NCBI RefSeq assembly: GCF_000972865.1 | Contig: NZ_CP011144.1 | Span: forward strand, 1,302,001-1,366,000 | Reading direction: 5' to 3' | Origin: Pseudoxanthomonas suwonensis | Lineage (GTDB): Bacteria; Pseudomonadota; Gammaproteobacteria; Xanthomonadales; Xanthomonadaceae | DNA: 64,000 nt | Shown: positions 51,730 to 63,991 of the stretch, one piece after another | Position numbering within the stretch: position 1 is the first letter of the stretch | How the letters are laid out: each line of letters opens with the position of its first letter | The notes under the pieces: model-generated | The model's database searches: none | What the model saw: the letters and a program-made list of their open reading frames with translations, nothing else | What the model was told of the DNA's origin: nothing | Translations under genes and position numbers: made by a program

Positions 51730-53814
51730 ATGCGCAGCCTGCTATCGAAAACGTTCTCAATCGCCGTCGCCAGCGCCATCGGGCTGGCGGCCCCGTCCGC
51801 CATCGCGGCCGGCCAGGCCTCCGCGGACGGCCATTTCCACCCCGAGGGCAAGCCGGCCTCGCGCTTCACCGTCGAGCTGCGCAACGGGGTGAAGAAGGCG
51901 CTGCCGTTCGAGGACGTGCGCGACTTCGAGGAGAACGAGCGTGGCCTGATCGCCGTGCCGCCGTTCAAGCAGATCATGGCCGACGCCGGCCACGTCGCCT
52001 GGGACATGGAAAGCTACAGCTTCCTGCTGCAGGGCAAGGACTTCGACAGCATCAACCCGTCGCTGCAGCGCCAGGCGATCCTCAACATGGCCTACGGCCT
52101 GTACGAGGTGCTGCCCGGCAGGATCTACCAGGTGCGCGGGTTCGACCTGGCCAACATCACCTTCATCAAGGGCGACACCGGCTGGATCGTCTTCGACCCG
52201 GCCACGGCCGCCGAGACCGCGCGCGCCGCCTTGAAGTTCGTCAACGAGAAGCTCGGCGAGCGCCCGGTGGTGGCGGTGGTCTATTCGCACTCGCACATGG
52301 ACCACTTCGGCGGCGTCCACGGCGTGGTCGACGAGGCCGACGTGCGCTCGGGCAAGGTCAAGATCATCGCGCCGGAAGGCTTCCTGCACGAGGCGATCTC
52401 CGAGAACGTGTTCGCCGGTACCGCCATGGCCCGGCGTGGCCGCGTCCAGTACGGCCTGCTGCTGGCACGCAGCGAGCACGGGCACGTGGACCAGTCGATC
52501 GGCAAGAACGTCGCCAACGGCAACACCGGCCTGATCGCGCCCACCGTGGACATCACCGAGGATTTCCAGGAACTGACCGTCGACGGCGTCAGGATGGTGT
52601 TCCAGAACACGCCCGACACCGAGGCGCCGGCCTCGATGAACACCTGGTTCCCGGACTGGAAGGCGTTCTGGGCGGCCGAGGTGGTGACCGGCACCATCCA
52701 CAACATCTACACCCTGCGCGGCGCGCCGGTGCGCAACTCGCTCAACTGGTCCAAGCAGATCAACGCTGCCATACACAACTTCCAGGGCGTGGAAGTGCTG
52801 TTCGCTTCCCACAGTTGGCCGCGTTGGGGCAATGCCCGCATCCTGGAGGTGCTGCGCGCGCAGCGCGACCTGTACGCCAACATGAACAACGGCGCTCTGC
52901 GCCTGGCCAACATGGGCGTGACCGTCAACGAAGTCCACAACGTCTACCGCTCGCCGCCCAGCCTGCAACGGCAATGGGCCGCGCGCAGCTACCACGGCTC
53001 GGAGGCGATCAACAGCCGCGCCATCATCAACCGCTTCATCGGCTTCTGGGACGGCAACCCGGTCAACCTGGAGCCGCTGCCGCAGACCGAGAGCGGGCGG
53101 CTGTACGTGGAGATGATGGGAGGCTCGGCCAGGATCCTGGCCAAGGGCCGCGAGCTGATCGACCAGGGCAAGTACCTGCACGCGGGCGAGATCCTCAACC
53201 GCCTGGTGTTCGCCGAGCCGTCCAACCAGGCCGCCCGCAACCTGCTGGCCGACGCCTTCGAGCAGCTCGGCTACCAGCGCGAGTCGCCCAGCCTGCGCAA
53301 CACCTATCTCAACATGGCCTACGAGCTGCGTTCCGGCATGCAGGAAGGCGTGATGCAATCGTCGAGCAGTCCGGACGTGATCCGCGCCATGGCCACCGAC
53401 CAGTGGCTGGATTTCCTCGGCATCAGCGTGGACAGCGCCAAGGCCGAGGGCATGCGCTTCACCATCAACCTGGTCACCCCCGACAACGGCGAGAAGTTCC
53501 TGATCGAGATGAGCAACGCCACGCTCACCAACATCAAGGGCTTCACCGCCGCGGACGCGGACCTGACCATCACCCTGGACCGCAGCGAACTGGACCGGAT
53601 CATGATGGGCACCAGCAGCTTCGAGGCGCTGGAACGCGAGGGCAAGGTCCGCTTCGCCGGCGACCGGCGACCGCTCGCGCAGCTCGCCGGCACCCTGACC
53701 CAGTTCACGCCGGACTTCGAGGTGTTCCCGGGCACCCGCAACGCGCGGCCTGCGCCGGCGCCGGCCAAGCCGTTCCAGGTGGTGCTGCAGCCGGTGACGA
53801 CCTTCGTCGACTGA
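51730..53814 (+). CDS. alkyl sulfatase, metallo-beta-lactamase fold (SdsA1-like)
   Basis: The 694-residue protein has a signal peptide (IAVASAIGLAAPSAIAAG), a metallo-beta-lactamase domain with the zinc motif SHSHMDHFGG and later GTAMARRG and HSWPRWGN, an all-helical dimerisation domain (about 450-550), and a C-terminal SCP2-like lipid-binding domain. This is the three-domain layout of SdsA1 alkylsulfatases, which hydrolyse primary alkyl sulfates such as SDS. GGGGA precedes the ATG at 51730. It is divergent from a LysR regulator. Confidence 0.92.
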   Translation: MRSLLSKTFSIAVASAIGLAAPSAIAAGQASADGHFHPEGKPASRFTVELRNGVKKALPFEDVRDFEENERGLIAVPPFKQIMADAGHVAWDMESYSFLLQGKDFDSINPSLQRQAILNMAYGLYEVLPGRIYQVRGFDLANITFIKGDTGWIVFDPATAAETARAALKFVNEKLGERPVVAVVYSHSHMDHFGGVHGVVDEADVRSGKVKIIAPEGFLHEAISENVFAGTAMARRGRVQYGLLLARSEHGHVDQSIGKNVANGNTGLIAPTVDITEDFQELTVDGVRMVFQNTPDTEAPASMNTWFPDWKAFWAAEVVTGTIHNIYTLRGAPVRNSLNWSKQINAAIHNFQGVEVLFASHSWPRWGNARILEVLRAQRDLYANMNNGALRLANMGVTVNEVHNVYRSPPSLQRQWAARSYHGSEAINSRAIINRFIGFWDGNPVNLEPLPQTESGRLYVEMMGGSARILAKGRELIDQGKYLHAGEILNRLVFAEPSNQAARNLLADAFEQLGYQRESPSLRNTYLNMAYELRSGMQEGVMQSSSSPDVIRAMATDQWLDFLGISVDSAKAEGMRFTINLVTPDNGEKFLIEMSNATLTNIKGFTAADADLTITLDRSELDRIMMGTSSFEALEREGKVRFAGDRRPLAQLAGTLTQFTPDFEVFPGTRNARPAPAPAKPFQVVLQPVTTFVD

Positions 53815-53922
53815 CCGCGCCGGCGCGGCGGGCCTGACTGGCCGAGCGCTTCGGGGCGCCGGCGGGTGGTGGTTGCGCGCCGGCTTGCAGGCCCTGTCCT
53901 GCTGCGAGCTGCCCGCCGACGC

Positions 53923-54984
53923 TCAATGGTTGGTGTAGCTCGCGTTGCCCAGCCCGGTGCCGATGGTCAGCACCGCCCAGCGCCGCGCCTTGCGCATGCG
54001 CCGCTGCTCGCTCAGTCCCTGCACCACCGCGTCGTTGTGCAGCACGGTGCGCGGGACCGAGCCGCCGACCGGATCGAGCTTCGGCGCCAGCGCTTCGGGC
54101 AGGTGGAACGGCCGCTCCCAGTCGCCGGGCAGGTTCTGCGCGCCCTGAACGATGGCGCCGTCGCGCTCGATCCGGCCGGGGCAGGCCACGCCGACGAACG
54201 GCGCCAGGTCGATGTCCAGCGTGCGCGCCTGCGCGGCCAGGCCGTTGAGCATCGCCGCCAGGCGGGCGACCGCGTCGCCGCGCCCGGGGTCGTCGTCGGC
54301 ATGGCGCCATTTCAGCGATTCGACCACCCGCGCCTTGCTGCCGTCGTCGGCCTTGTCCAGCCGGTGCTCGACGATGCCGCAGCGCAGGTTGGTGCCGCCG
54401 ATGTCCACCGCCAGGAAGGCGCCGTGGCGGTGCAGCGCCGGCGGCAGCAGCGTCGCCCAGCCGAGCAGGCCGGCTTCGTCGGCATCGCGGTCCAGCGTGT
54501 GCAGCTTCACGCCTGCGCCGGCCAGGTCGAGCAGGCGCGTGGCCCGGCGGATCGCCAGGGCACCGGTCTCGTGGTCGGGGAAGCCGCCGCCCAGCAGGAT
54601 CCGCTCCACGCCCCGCCACTGCGGCTGGGCCAGGAACACCTGCATCACGTACGCCAGTTGCCGCGCGTATTCCTCCACCGTCAGGTGCACCAGGTGCGCG
54701 GCGTCGGGATCGCCGCCGAGCAGCACCCGGTCGATGGCCTTCTTGCCCAGTTCGGCCGCCGGGGTCTTGCCGAACGGATCCCTGGCGGTGCGGTGGCGCC
54801 GGCGCGCGCCGTCCAGCAGGTCGCCGAACGCGGCGCGGCTGGCGCGATCGCCAAGGAAGCCGTCGCCGTCCGGGTCGCGCACGACCAGGTTGTAGTGGTC
54901 GATGCTCACCCGCGGCAGGTGGCTGGCACCGTGCAGGCCGCGGTCGTCTCCGGGTGACGCCGTGCGGGTAGAACGGCGAGGCAT
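53923..54984 (-). CDS. ROK-like sugar kinase family protein
   Basis: The 353-residue protein has the ATP-binding/ROK motif AVDIGGTNLRCGIVEH in the middle rather than at the N terminus, FVGVACPGRIERDG, HNDAVVQGLSEQ and TIGTGLGNASYTNH at the very C terminus. The ~150 residues before the motif (with EYARQLAYVMQVFLAQPQW and ILLGGGFPDHETGAL) look like the second half of a ROK fold, so the domain order appears permuted. Acceptor unknown. It has AGGAG before the ATG, and is convergent with the sulfatase gene. Confidence 0.75.
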   Translation of the reverse strand: MPRRSTRTASPGDDRGLHGASHLPRVSIDHYNLVVRDPDGDGFLGDRASRAAFGDLLDGARRRHRTARDPFGKTPAAELGKKAIDRVLLGGDPDAAHLVHLTVEEYARQLAYVMQVFLAQPQWRGVERILLGGGFPDHETGALAIRRATRLLDLAGAGVKLHTLDRDADEAGLLGWATLLPPALHRHGAFLAVDIGGTNLRCGIVEHRLDKADDGSKARVVESLKWRHADDDPGRGDAVARLAAMLNGLAAQARTLDIDLAPFVGVACPGRIERDGAIVQGAQNLPGDWERPFHLPEALAPKLDPVGGSVPRTVLHNDAVVQGLSEQRRMRKARRWAVLTIGTGLGNASYTNH

Positions 54985-55255
54985 GGGCGCGGTGCTCCTG
55001 CGGGATGGTAGGCAGGGTGCCTGCGGTCGCGTGAGAGCCCCATCAATTCCACGGAAGTGGCGGGGCGCGGACTTTCGGAAGGAAGGCGAAGCGCCGGTGC
55101 CGGCAGCTCCGCCACCGTCGTGGCTGCCGCGGGCCCCACACCATGCATCGATCCGATGCGACACCGGCAAGGGAGCGTCGCAGGCATGCGACGCCGCCTC
55201 GATGCTCGCTCGTTCCGCCGCCTGCAATTCCATAACGGCCGGCTTGGCGCCTACC
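54985..55255. other. divergent region upstream of the metal-efflux operon
   Basis: About 270 bp between the ROK-like gene and the first gene of the czc operon, transcribed away from each other. Promoters for both must lie here; I see no clear operator or gene. Confidence 0.4.
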
Positions 55256-55645
55256 ATGCCGCCGATGCTCCGCCTGCTGCGCCACCGTCTCGTCCATTTG
55301 CGCCTGTCGGCGCTGGCTGTGCTGGCACTGGCGGTGCTGGCCAACCCGCTGCTGGCCGCGCTGGGCGACCTGCATGAGCTGGGCAGCGGCAGCGGGCACC
55401 TGCATTCGGTGGCCGAGCACGCCACCGGCGACGCCGGGCACGACCGGCATGGCGGCCATGAGGACGGTGACCTGCTGCACGCGCTGATGCACGCCAGCCA
55501 CTGCTGCGGCCATCCCACCGCGGTGGTGCCGGGGCCGACGCTGGCGCTGGCGCTCCTGCCCGTGGCCGCGCCGGCGCCGCCGGCGGTACGGCCGCCACCG
55601 GCGGTCCGGCCGGATTCCCCGCTGCGTCCCCCGATCGCGGCCTGA
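55256..55645 (+). CDS. small His-rich exported protein, CzcI-like
   Basis: The 129-residue protein has an N-terminal membrane/signal segment (LSALAVLALAVLANPLLAA), a His/Asp-rich middle (GHLHSVAEHATGDAGHDRHG, then HASHCCGH) and a proline-rich tail. Such small His-rich proteins stand before czcCBA genes (CzcI family) and bind or report periplasmic metal. It is 58 nt upstream of czcC. A second start, 3 codons in, is possible. Confidence 0.7.
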   Translation: MPPMLRLLRHRLVHLRLSALAVLALAVLANPLLAALGDLHELGSGSGHLHSVAEHATGDAGHDRHGGHEDGDLLHALMHASHCCGHPTAVVPGPTLALALLPVAAPAPPAVRPPPAVRPDSPLRPPIAA

Positions 55646-55703
55646 CGCCCGTGGCCGGCGCCCTGCCGGCCTGCAACGTCAACGACCCGATCCGGAGACT
55701 CCC

Positions 55704-56989
55704 ATGTGGTTGCGACTGGCGGCTGTGGCCGCCTTCGCGATCGCGCCCTGCGCGCAGGCGCAGGCGCCATCGCCCGAGACATCCCCCGAGACCCTGGCCT
55801 TGGACGACGCCTTCGCGCGCGTCGCCCGGGCGCATCCCGACCTGCGGCTGTTCGGCGCGCAGACCGAGGTCCTGCTCGCCGAACGCGACCAGGCCGCGCT
55901 GAAGCCGGCCCTGCGCGCCGGCCTGGAGGTCGAGAACGCACTGGGCACCGGTGCGGCACGCGGCTTCGACCAGGCCGAGATCACCCTCAGCCTGGCCGGG
56001 GTGCTCGAGCGCGGCGGCAAGCTCGACGCGCGACGCGCCCTGGCGCAGGGCCGCATCGACGCGCTGTCGGTGCAGCGCGAGGCGCAGCGGCTGGACCTGC
56101 TGGCCGAAACCGCGCGTCGCTACCTGGCCGTCGCCGGCACGCAGGCGCAGGCCGACATCACCCGGCTGGACATCGAACAGCGCAGGCGCACCGTGGACGC
56201 CGCGCGCCGGCGGCTGCAGGCCGGCGCCTCGCCCGAATCGGTGCTGCTCACCGCGCAGGCGGCGCTGGCCAAGGCCGAACTGGCGCTGGAGCGCACCGTC
56301 CAGCAGGAACAGGCAGCCATGCAGCACCTGGCCGCGCTGTGGGGCCAGCGTGATCCGGACTTCCGCCTCGCGCCGTCCGATCCGTTGCGGCTGCCCGAGA
56401 TCGCCGGCCTGGACACGCTGACCGGCCACCTGGAGCGTACGCCCGAACTGGCCCGCTTCGCCGACGCGCAGCGCATCGGCGAGGCGCGCGTGCGACTGGC
56501 ACGAAGCGCGGCCACCCCGGACCTGGACTGGCAACTCGGCGTGCGCCGGCTGCAGGAAAGCGGCGACACCGCGCTGGTCGGCAGCCTGTCGCTGCCGCTG
56601 GGTGGCACCCGCCGCGCGCAGCCGGAAATCCGCGCCGCCGAAGCCGCGCTGGCGGCGCTGGAGATCGAGCGCGAATCGCAGGACGTCGCCCTGTACTCCA
56701 CCCTGGTCGACGCGCACGGCCGCTACCGCGTGGCCCAGCTCGAAGTGCGGCGCACCGCCAGCGACGTGCTGCCGCCGTTGGCGCATGCCGAGCGCGCGGC
56801 CGAGCGCGCGTACCGGGCCGGCGCGGTCAGCTACCTGGAATGGGCGCAGCTGCAGTCCGAACGGACCGCGACCCAGCGCCAGCAGCTCGACGCAGCGCTC
56901 GAAGCGCGACGCGCCCTCATCGAAATCCAGCGCCTGACCGGCCAGCCGTTCGTGGCCGGCCCCGGCGCGAGCGAACAAGGAACCGTGCC

Positions 56990-56993
<4 letters not shown>
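55704..56993 (+). CDS. czcC: outer-membrane efflux protein CzcC
   Basis: The 429-residue protein has a signal peptide (FAIAPCAQAQAP) and two TolC-type repeats with long heptad helices (about 60-220 and 250-410), matching the outer-membrane factor family. It forms the exit duct of the tripartite heavy-metal RND pump. Its stop overlaps the czcB start (ATGA). Confidence 0.9.
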
Positions 56994-61193
<4,200 letters not shown>

Positions 61194-61317
61194 GGTTCAT
61201 CCGATACGGCAGATCACATGAGGCTGCTATCGGGCGAAAGCGGACACCCATACCCTCGATAAACATCCCTAATCCCCAGCCCTGCTGATGCGCACTTCCG
61301 GCCAGAAGCGGACATCA
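61194..61317. repeat. region with dispersed AAGCGGAC repeat
   Basis: Two AAGCGGACA/AAGCGGACAT segments (61226-61236 and 61306-61315) are members of a repeat seen again at 62550-62600 and 63263-63290. No gene is visible. Confidence 0.45.
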
Positions 61318-61370
61318 ACACTTGAGTAAGCCGCGCCGCGAAGCGGCGTTGGCTTGAACGAACTGTAGGC
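61318..61370 (-). repeat. attC-like site downstream of the DUF1488-like gene
   Basis: On the minus strand TTCGTTCAAGCCAACGCCGC is followed by TTCGCGGCGCGGCTTACTC. The stem AAGCC(G)CGCCGC / GCGGCG(TT)GGCTT and the TTCGTTCAAGCC arm are typical of xanthomonad attC sites. The outer core sites are degenerate. It begins 5 nt after the stop of the neighbouring gene. Confidence 0.6.
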
Positions 61371-61375
61371 CGGAT

Positions 61376-61612
61376 CTACGCGACCCTTACAGCCGCCGGG
61401 ATCGCAGCGATGATTGTCCGTTCCGCTTGATCTACGAAGTGACGCTGATTGGCCAGAAACTGTTGCTCTGCAGAATTGAATCGGTTCTCTGGATCGATGT
61501 CTTGAAGAGCTTCGCTAGACACCAAACACGCAATTTCGCGGCCTAGAAAACGGACTTGGAAACTGTAGCCCTCAAGGGTTTCAGTTCCTTTCCCGGTAAA
61601 AATTGCGTTCAT
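61376..61612 (-). CDS. DUF1488-like small protein, cassette gene
   Basis: The 78-residue protein has YSFQVRFLGREIACLVSSEA followed by LQDIDPENR and QQFLANQRHFVDQAERTIIA, which resembles the DUF1488 family of unknown function. It is in a row of small minus-strand genes flanked by attC-like sites. Its composition is lower in GC than the neighbouring czc operon. It starts 43 nt after the stop of the gene before it with no attC in between, so the two may share one cassette. Confidence 0.6.
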   Translation of the reverse strand: MNAIFTGKGTETLEGYSFQVRFLGREIACLVSSEALQDIDPENRFNSAEQQFLANQRHFVDQAERTIIAAIPAAVRVA

Positions 61613-61655
61613 CCAATTCCCCCCAAAGTTGTAGGCTTATTCTACGGTATGGCGG

Positions 61656-61922
61656 TCATAGCTCGATCCGCAAGTGGGCCCAGTGATTCTGAAGAAGCGG
61701 CACCAGCCGTTCCTTTAGCAGGCCAAGCGTTGCGTCTGTCTTTACTATGATCGCGTGGGAACCGTCTCGACGAACCTCGGTGACGCCTTCTAGCCATTCA
61801 GCATCATGAGCGAGCGCGTTGAGATGCATCTCAAACTCATGCTCTTCAGGCATGAAATGACAATGGTGATCGAAATCATCATTCGTAATCTCTCGGAACA
61901 CGACACGATGCTGCATGTCCAC
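61656..61922 (-). CDS. hypothetical small protein, cassette gene
   Basis: The 88-residue protein is acidic with a His-rich stretch (FDHHCHFMPEEHEFEMHLN) and no membrane segment. I do not recognise it. A complete attC-like site lies 9 nt upstream of its start on the same strand, as expected for the first gene of an integron cassette. It may be co-expressed with the DUF1488-like gene. Confidence 0.55.
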   Translation of the reverse strand: MDMQHRVVFREITNDDFDHHCHFMPEEHEFEMHLNALAHDAEWLEGVTEVRRDGSHAIIVKTDATLGLLKERLVPLLQNHWAHLRIEL

Positions 61923-61931
61923 CCCTGTGAT

Positions 61932-61990
61932 GCCTAACGCCAGAATTAAGCCGAGCCGACAAGCGCTTCGGCTTGAACGAATTGTTAGCG
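61932..61990 (-). repeat. attC site of integron type, well preserved
   Basis: On the minus strand the site runs from CGCTAAC to GTTAGGC, the latter matching the core GTTRRRY. Inside are ATTCGTTCAAGCCGA and TCGGCTTAAT, which pair with one extra segment on one arm, as attC sites do, around a smaller AAGCGCTT-type tip. It is 59 bp and lies 1 nt after the stop of the preceding gene. Confidence 0.75.
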
Positions 61991-61991
61991 C

Positions 61992-62351
61992 TCAACTGCT
62001 CTGGATTAGTTCGAGCTCCGCGAGCTTTTGCTGCAGAGATTGAGCACACAGGCCGAAAGCTCCGTCAACCTCCATTGCCACCTTGGCGCCGGTTCCGTTG
62101 GGAGTAGCCGTCGCACCGACAATTGTGTTCACAGCAAAAATCTCGGGCCGACGGGCCTTCGCAGCAGCCAGCCACTCCCTAAGCTCCCCCGCTTGGGGAT
62201 GCGACTCCGCTTGTAGTGCTGCGCACTGTTGGAGCAGCTCATACGCTGTTACCCCGGTGAAGGCGGCACGAGTGCCATAGTTCAGGTACAGGCCATACAA
62301 GCCGCCGCCGACTGCCACAGACAGCAAAGCGCCAAGAACTCCCGCCTTCAA
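61992..62351 (-). CDS. hypothetical membrane-anchored protein, cassette gene
   Basis: The 119-residue protein starts with a hydrophobic segment (GVLGALLSVAVGGGLYGLYL), followed by a soluble, partly helical region with two cysteines. I recognise no family. The start is a TTG after AAGGAGAG at some distance, so the exact start is uncertain. The stop lies 1 nt before the attC site. It is the most upstream of the minus-strand cassette genes. Confidence 0.5.
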   Translation of the reverse strand: MKAGVLGALLSVAVGGGLYGLYLNYGTRAAFTGVTAYELLQQCAALQAESHPQAGELREWLAAAKARRPEIFAVNTIVGATATPNGTGAKVAMEVDGAFGLCAQSLQQKLAELELIQSS

Positions 62352-62741
62352 GTCCAGTGAAATCTCTCCTTGACCGCCAACAATCTATTAGCCCGATCCG
62401 TCGGTCCGGTTACGATTCATCCACAGCGCGCCGTATAGTGGACCACCCGCTCGATACAGCTCGATCTTAGGGTTGCCGAACCCGACTAACAAGCCAACGC
62501 ATAACCGGACCGAGCGGCCGGCCAAAATAGGCGTCTCCGGTAGGCCGGGCGATGTCCGCTTTGGGTCGTTGGACGCCCACCGGCCAGAAGCGGACGCTCT
62601 CCCTATCATCTCGGCTCCAAATCCAAACCGAAATAACGCCTGCAAACCGAGTGCGGATTGCCAACTGGCTGGCTAAGCTTTAAAAGGCCAACTGCAGGGA
62701 CCATCCCTGCCTAGTTCACGCTTCCGCCAGGAGAACCACAC
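62352..62741. other. intergenic region with a TGTCCGCTT/AAGCGGAC repeat
   Basis: About 390 bp between divergent small genes. ATGTCCGCTTTGGG (from 62550) and CCAGAAGCGGAC (to 62593) form an inverted repeat of the same family seen on both sides. No gene is supported; short frames here lack ribosome-binding sites. Confidence 0.45.
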
Positions 62742-63077
62742 ATGCTTCGGCAATTCTCAATCAGTGCTGCTTTGCTTCTTGGCGCTACCGCTTGTCAGCC
62801 GCAACAGAGCACTGAGCCGGCCGCGACCATCGGGGGAAGTGGCCCCGCTCACCCGATCTCCGAGTATCGCTGCGGCGAAATGAAACTTGCCGTGCAGCTG
62901 CTCGGGGAGAGCGCCTCGGTTTCCGTCGACGGCGGTGCCCCAGTCAACTTGACGCAGCAGGAATCTACAAACGAGCGGACCATTTTTTCCGATGGCCGGC
63001 AGACGCTGACTATCGAGGCCGGTCAGCTGGCGTGGGCGCCGCCGCAGAGCTCGCCCGTCGCGTGTTCCGGGGGTTAA
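62742..63077 (+). CDS. small lipoprotein, possibly MliC-like lysozyme-inhibitor fold
   Basis: The 111-residue protein has a lipoprotein signal (LLLGATACQ, lipobox cysteine at 18) and a short domain with YRCGEMKLAVQLLGES, FSDGRQTLTIEAGQLAW and a final cysteine, a pattern like MliC/PliC lysozyme inhibitors (two cysteines, beta-rich, ~80 residues). The match is weak. AGGAG lies 9 nt before the ATG. It is monocistronic. Confidence 0.6.
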   Translation: MLRQFSISAALLLGATACQPQQSTEPAATIGGSGPAHPISEYRCGEMKLAVQLLGESASVSVDGGAPVNLTQQESTNERTIFSDGRQTLTIEAGQLAWAPPQSSPVACSGG

Positions 63078-63117
63078 CTACAAACCTCTGGATTCAAGGA
63101 GCGACGGCCGACAACAA

Positions 63118-63141
63118 GTTGGAGTAGCTCGGCACTCCAAC
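63118..63141. repeat. perfect 8-bp hairpin after the lipoprotein gene
   Basis: GTTGGAGT (63118-63125) pairs with ACTCCAAC (63134-63141) around an 8-nt loop, about 40 nt after the lipoprotein stop. It could be a terminator without a U tract. Confidence 0.4.
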
Positions 63142-63262
63142 GTTCTGGCGGCAGCTAAAGGGAACAGCGCAATACCTCGCTCGCCCGTTAAGGTCTGCCG
63201 CATCTTTTTATAGCGGCCCATGCTGGTTAGTTCGCATGCTACCAATTGGATCGCGGGTGCAG

Positions 63263-63290
63263 ATGTCCGCTTTTGCTCGCAAGCGGACAT
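63263..63290. repeat. perfect inverted repeat ATGTCCGCTT
   Basis: ATGTCCGCTT and AAGCGGACAT flank an 8-nt loop. It is the most compact member of the repeat family found at 61.2-61.3 and 62.55-62.6 kb. Confidence 0.7.
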
Positions 63291-63402
63291 CCGGAAATTA
63301 AGCTGGCCCATATTGCACAGATTCTCACGTGATATTGGCAACACTGGATGATGGTCCGGATGTGTCATGCTCCGGTGCCACAACCACGATGAAGGCACGG
63401 CA

Positions 63403-63519
63403 ATGGCCAAGAGCCTGGACAAGAAGAAGGAACAGAAGAAGAAGCCTTCCAGGACGATGAAGGAAAAGCGCGCGGAGAAGAACGAGAAGAAGGCCACGCG
63501 CGGCTTCATGCCCCGCTGA
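63403..63519 (+). CDS. very small lysine-rich protein
   Basis: A 38-residue frame starting MAKSLDKKKEQKKK and ending ATRGFMPR, with about 40 percent lysine and arginine. An AAGG site lies 6-9 nt before the ATG. Similar tiny lysine-rich proteins are annotated in xanthomonads without function; it could bind RNA or ribosomes. Codon use is consistent with translation (third-position G/C in nearly all codons). Confidence 0.6.
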   Translation: MAKSLDKKKEQKKKPSRTMKEKRAEKNEKKATRGFMPR

Positions 63520-63573
63520 TCGATCTGATTTCCCCGCTGCCCTGCCTGCGCGCAGGGCAAGGGCGGCCCGGAC

Positions 63574-63840
63574 TCAGCGCCGGCCGCACCCGCATCCGCA
63601 ACTGCCGCCGCCCGCCATCACGCCGGTTTCTTCGCCCGGCAGTTCGACGGCTTCACCGAGCGTTCGCAGCAACCGCAACACCTCCTCCGGCGACAGCACC
63701 GTCAGCACCCGCATCTTCCCGTTGCCCGGATCCAGTGCGACCTGGGCATCGGGTTCGCTCTGGCGCAGGGCGGCATTGATCGCCGACAGGCGCGAGAGCC
63801 CGGCGGAAGCGCCAAGTGGTGAAATCGGGTCGGTGAACAT
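63574..63840 (-). CDS. small protein with Gly/Cys-rich tail, downstream of FNR-type boxes
   Basis: The 88-residue protein has a compact, probably beta-alpha-beta domain (RLSAINAALRQSEPDAQVAL, then KMRVLTVLSPEEVLRLLRTL) that resembles heavy-metal-associated or copper-chaperone-like folds but lacks their CXXC, and ends with the metal-binding-like tail GGGSCGCGCGRR. I do not recognise a named family. A perfect TTGAC-N4-GTCAA box lies 94 bp upstream and another 138 bp upstream, so it is probably induced without oxygen or by NO. Confidence 0.7.
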   Translation of the reverse strand: MFTDPISPLGASAGLSRLSAINAALRQSEPDAQVALDPGNGKMRVLTVLSPEEVLRLLRTLGEAVELPGEETGVMAGGGSCGCGCGRR

Positions 63841-63933
63841 GGCGTTTTCTCGGGTGTTGGGGCGGACTGAACGGCGCACCCTCGCACGGTGTCCGGACCG
63901 CAGGGACTGTAGGCAACCATTCCGGCAGCGGTC

Positions 63934-63947
63934 TTGACCGCGGTCAA
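63934..63947 (-). promoter_or_regulatory. perfect FNR/DNR-type box
   Basis: TTGAC-CGCG-GTCAA is fully symmetric. It lies 94 bp before the start of the small Gly/Cys-tailed protein gene. Confidence 0.85.
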
Positions 63948-63977
63948 GCCGCCGCAATCGGGCCGATCGCCGCCGGC

Positions 63978-63991
63978 CTGACCCAGGTCAA
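63978..63991. promoter_or_regulatory. second FNR/DNR-type box
   Basis: CTGAC-CCAG-GTCAA has one mismatch to TTGAC-N4-GTCAA and is 44 bp from the perfect box. It may serve a gene beyond the window edge or the same small gene. Confidence 0.6.

Noticed and set aside
63078..63560. Minus-strand 160-codon frame near the right end
   Set aside because: It covers the lysine-rich small gene in antisense (Phe-rich as a result of AAG codons) and has no ribosome-binding site.
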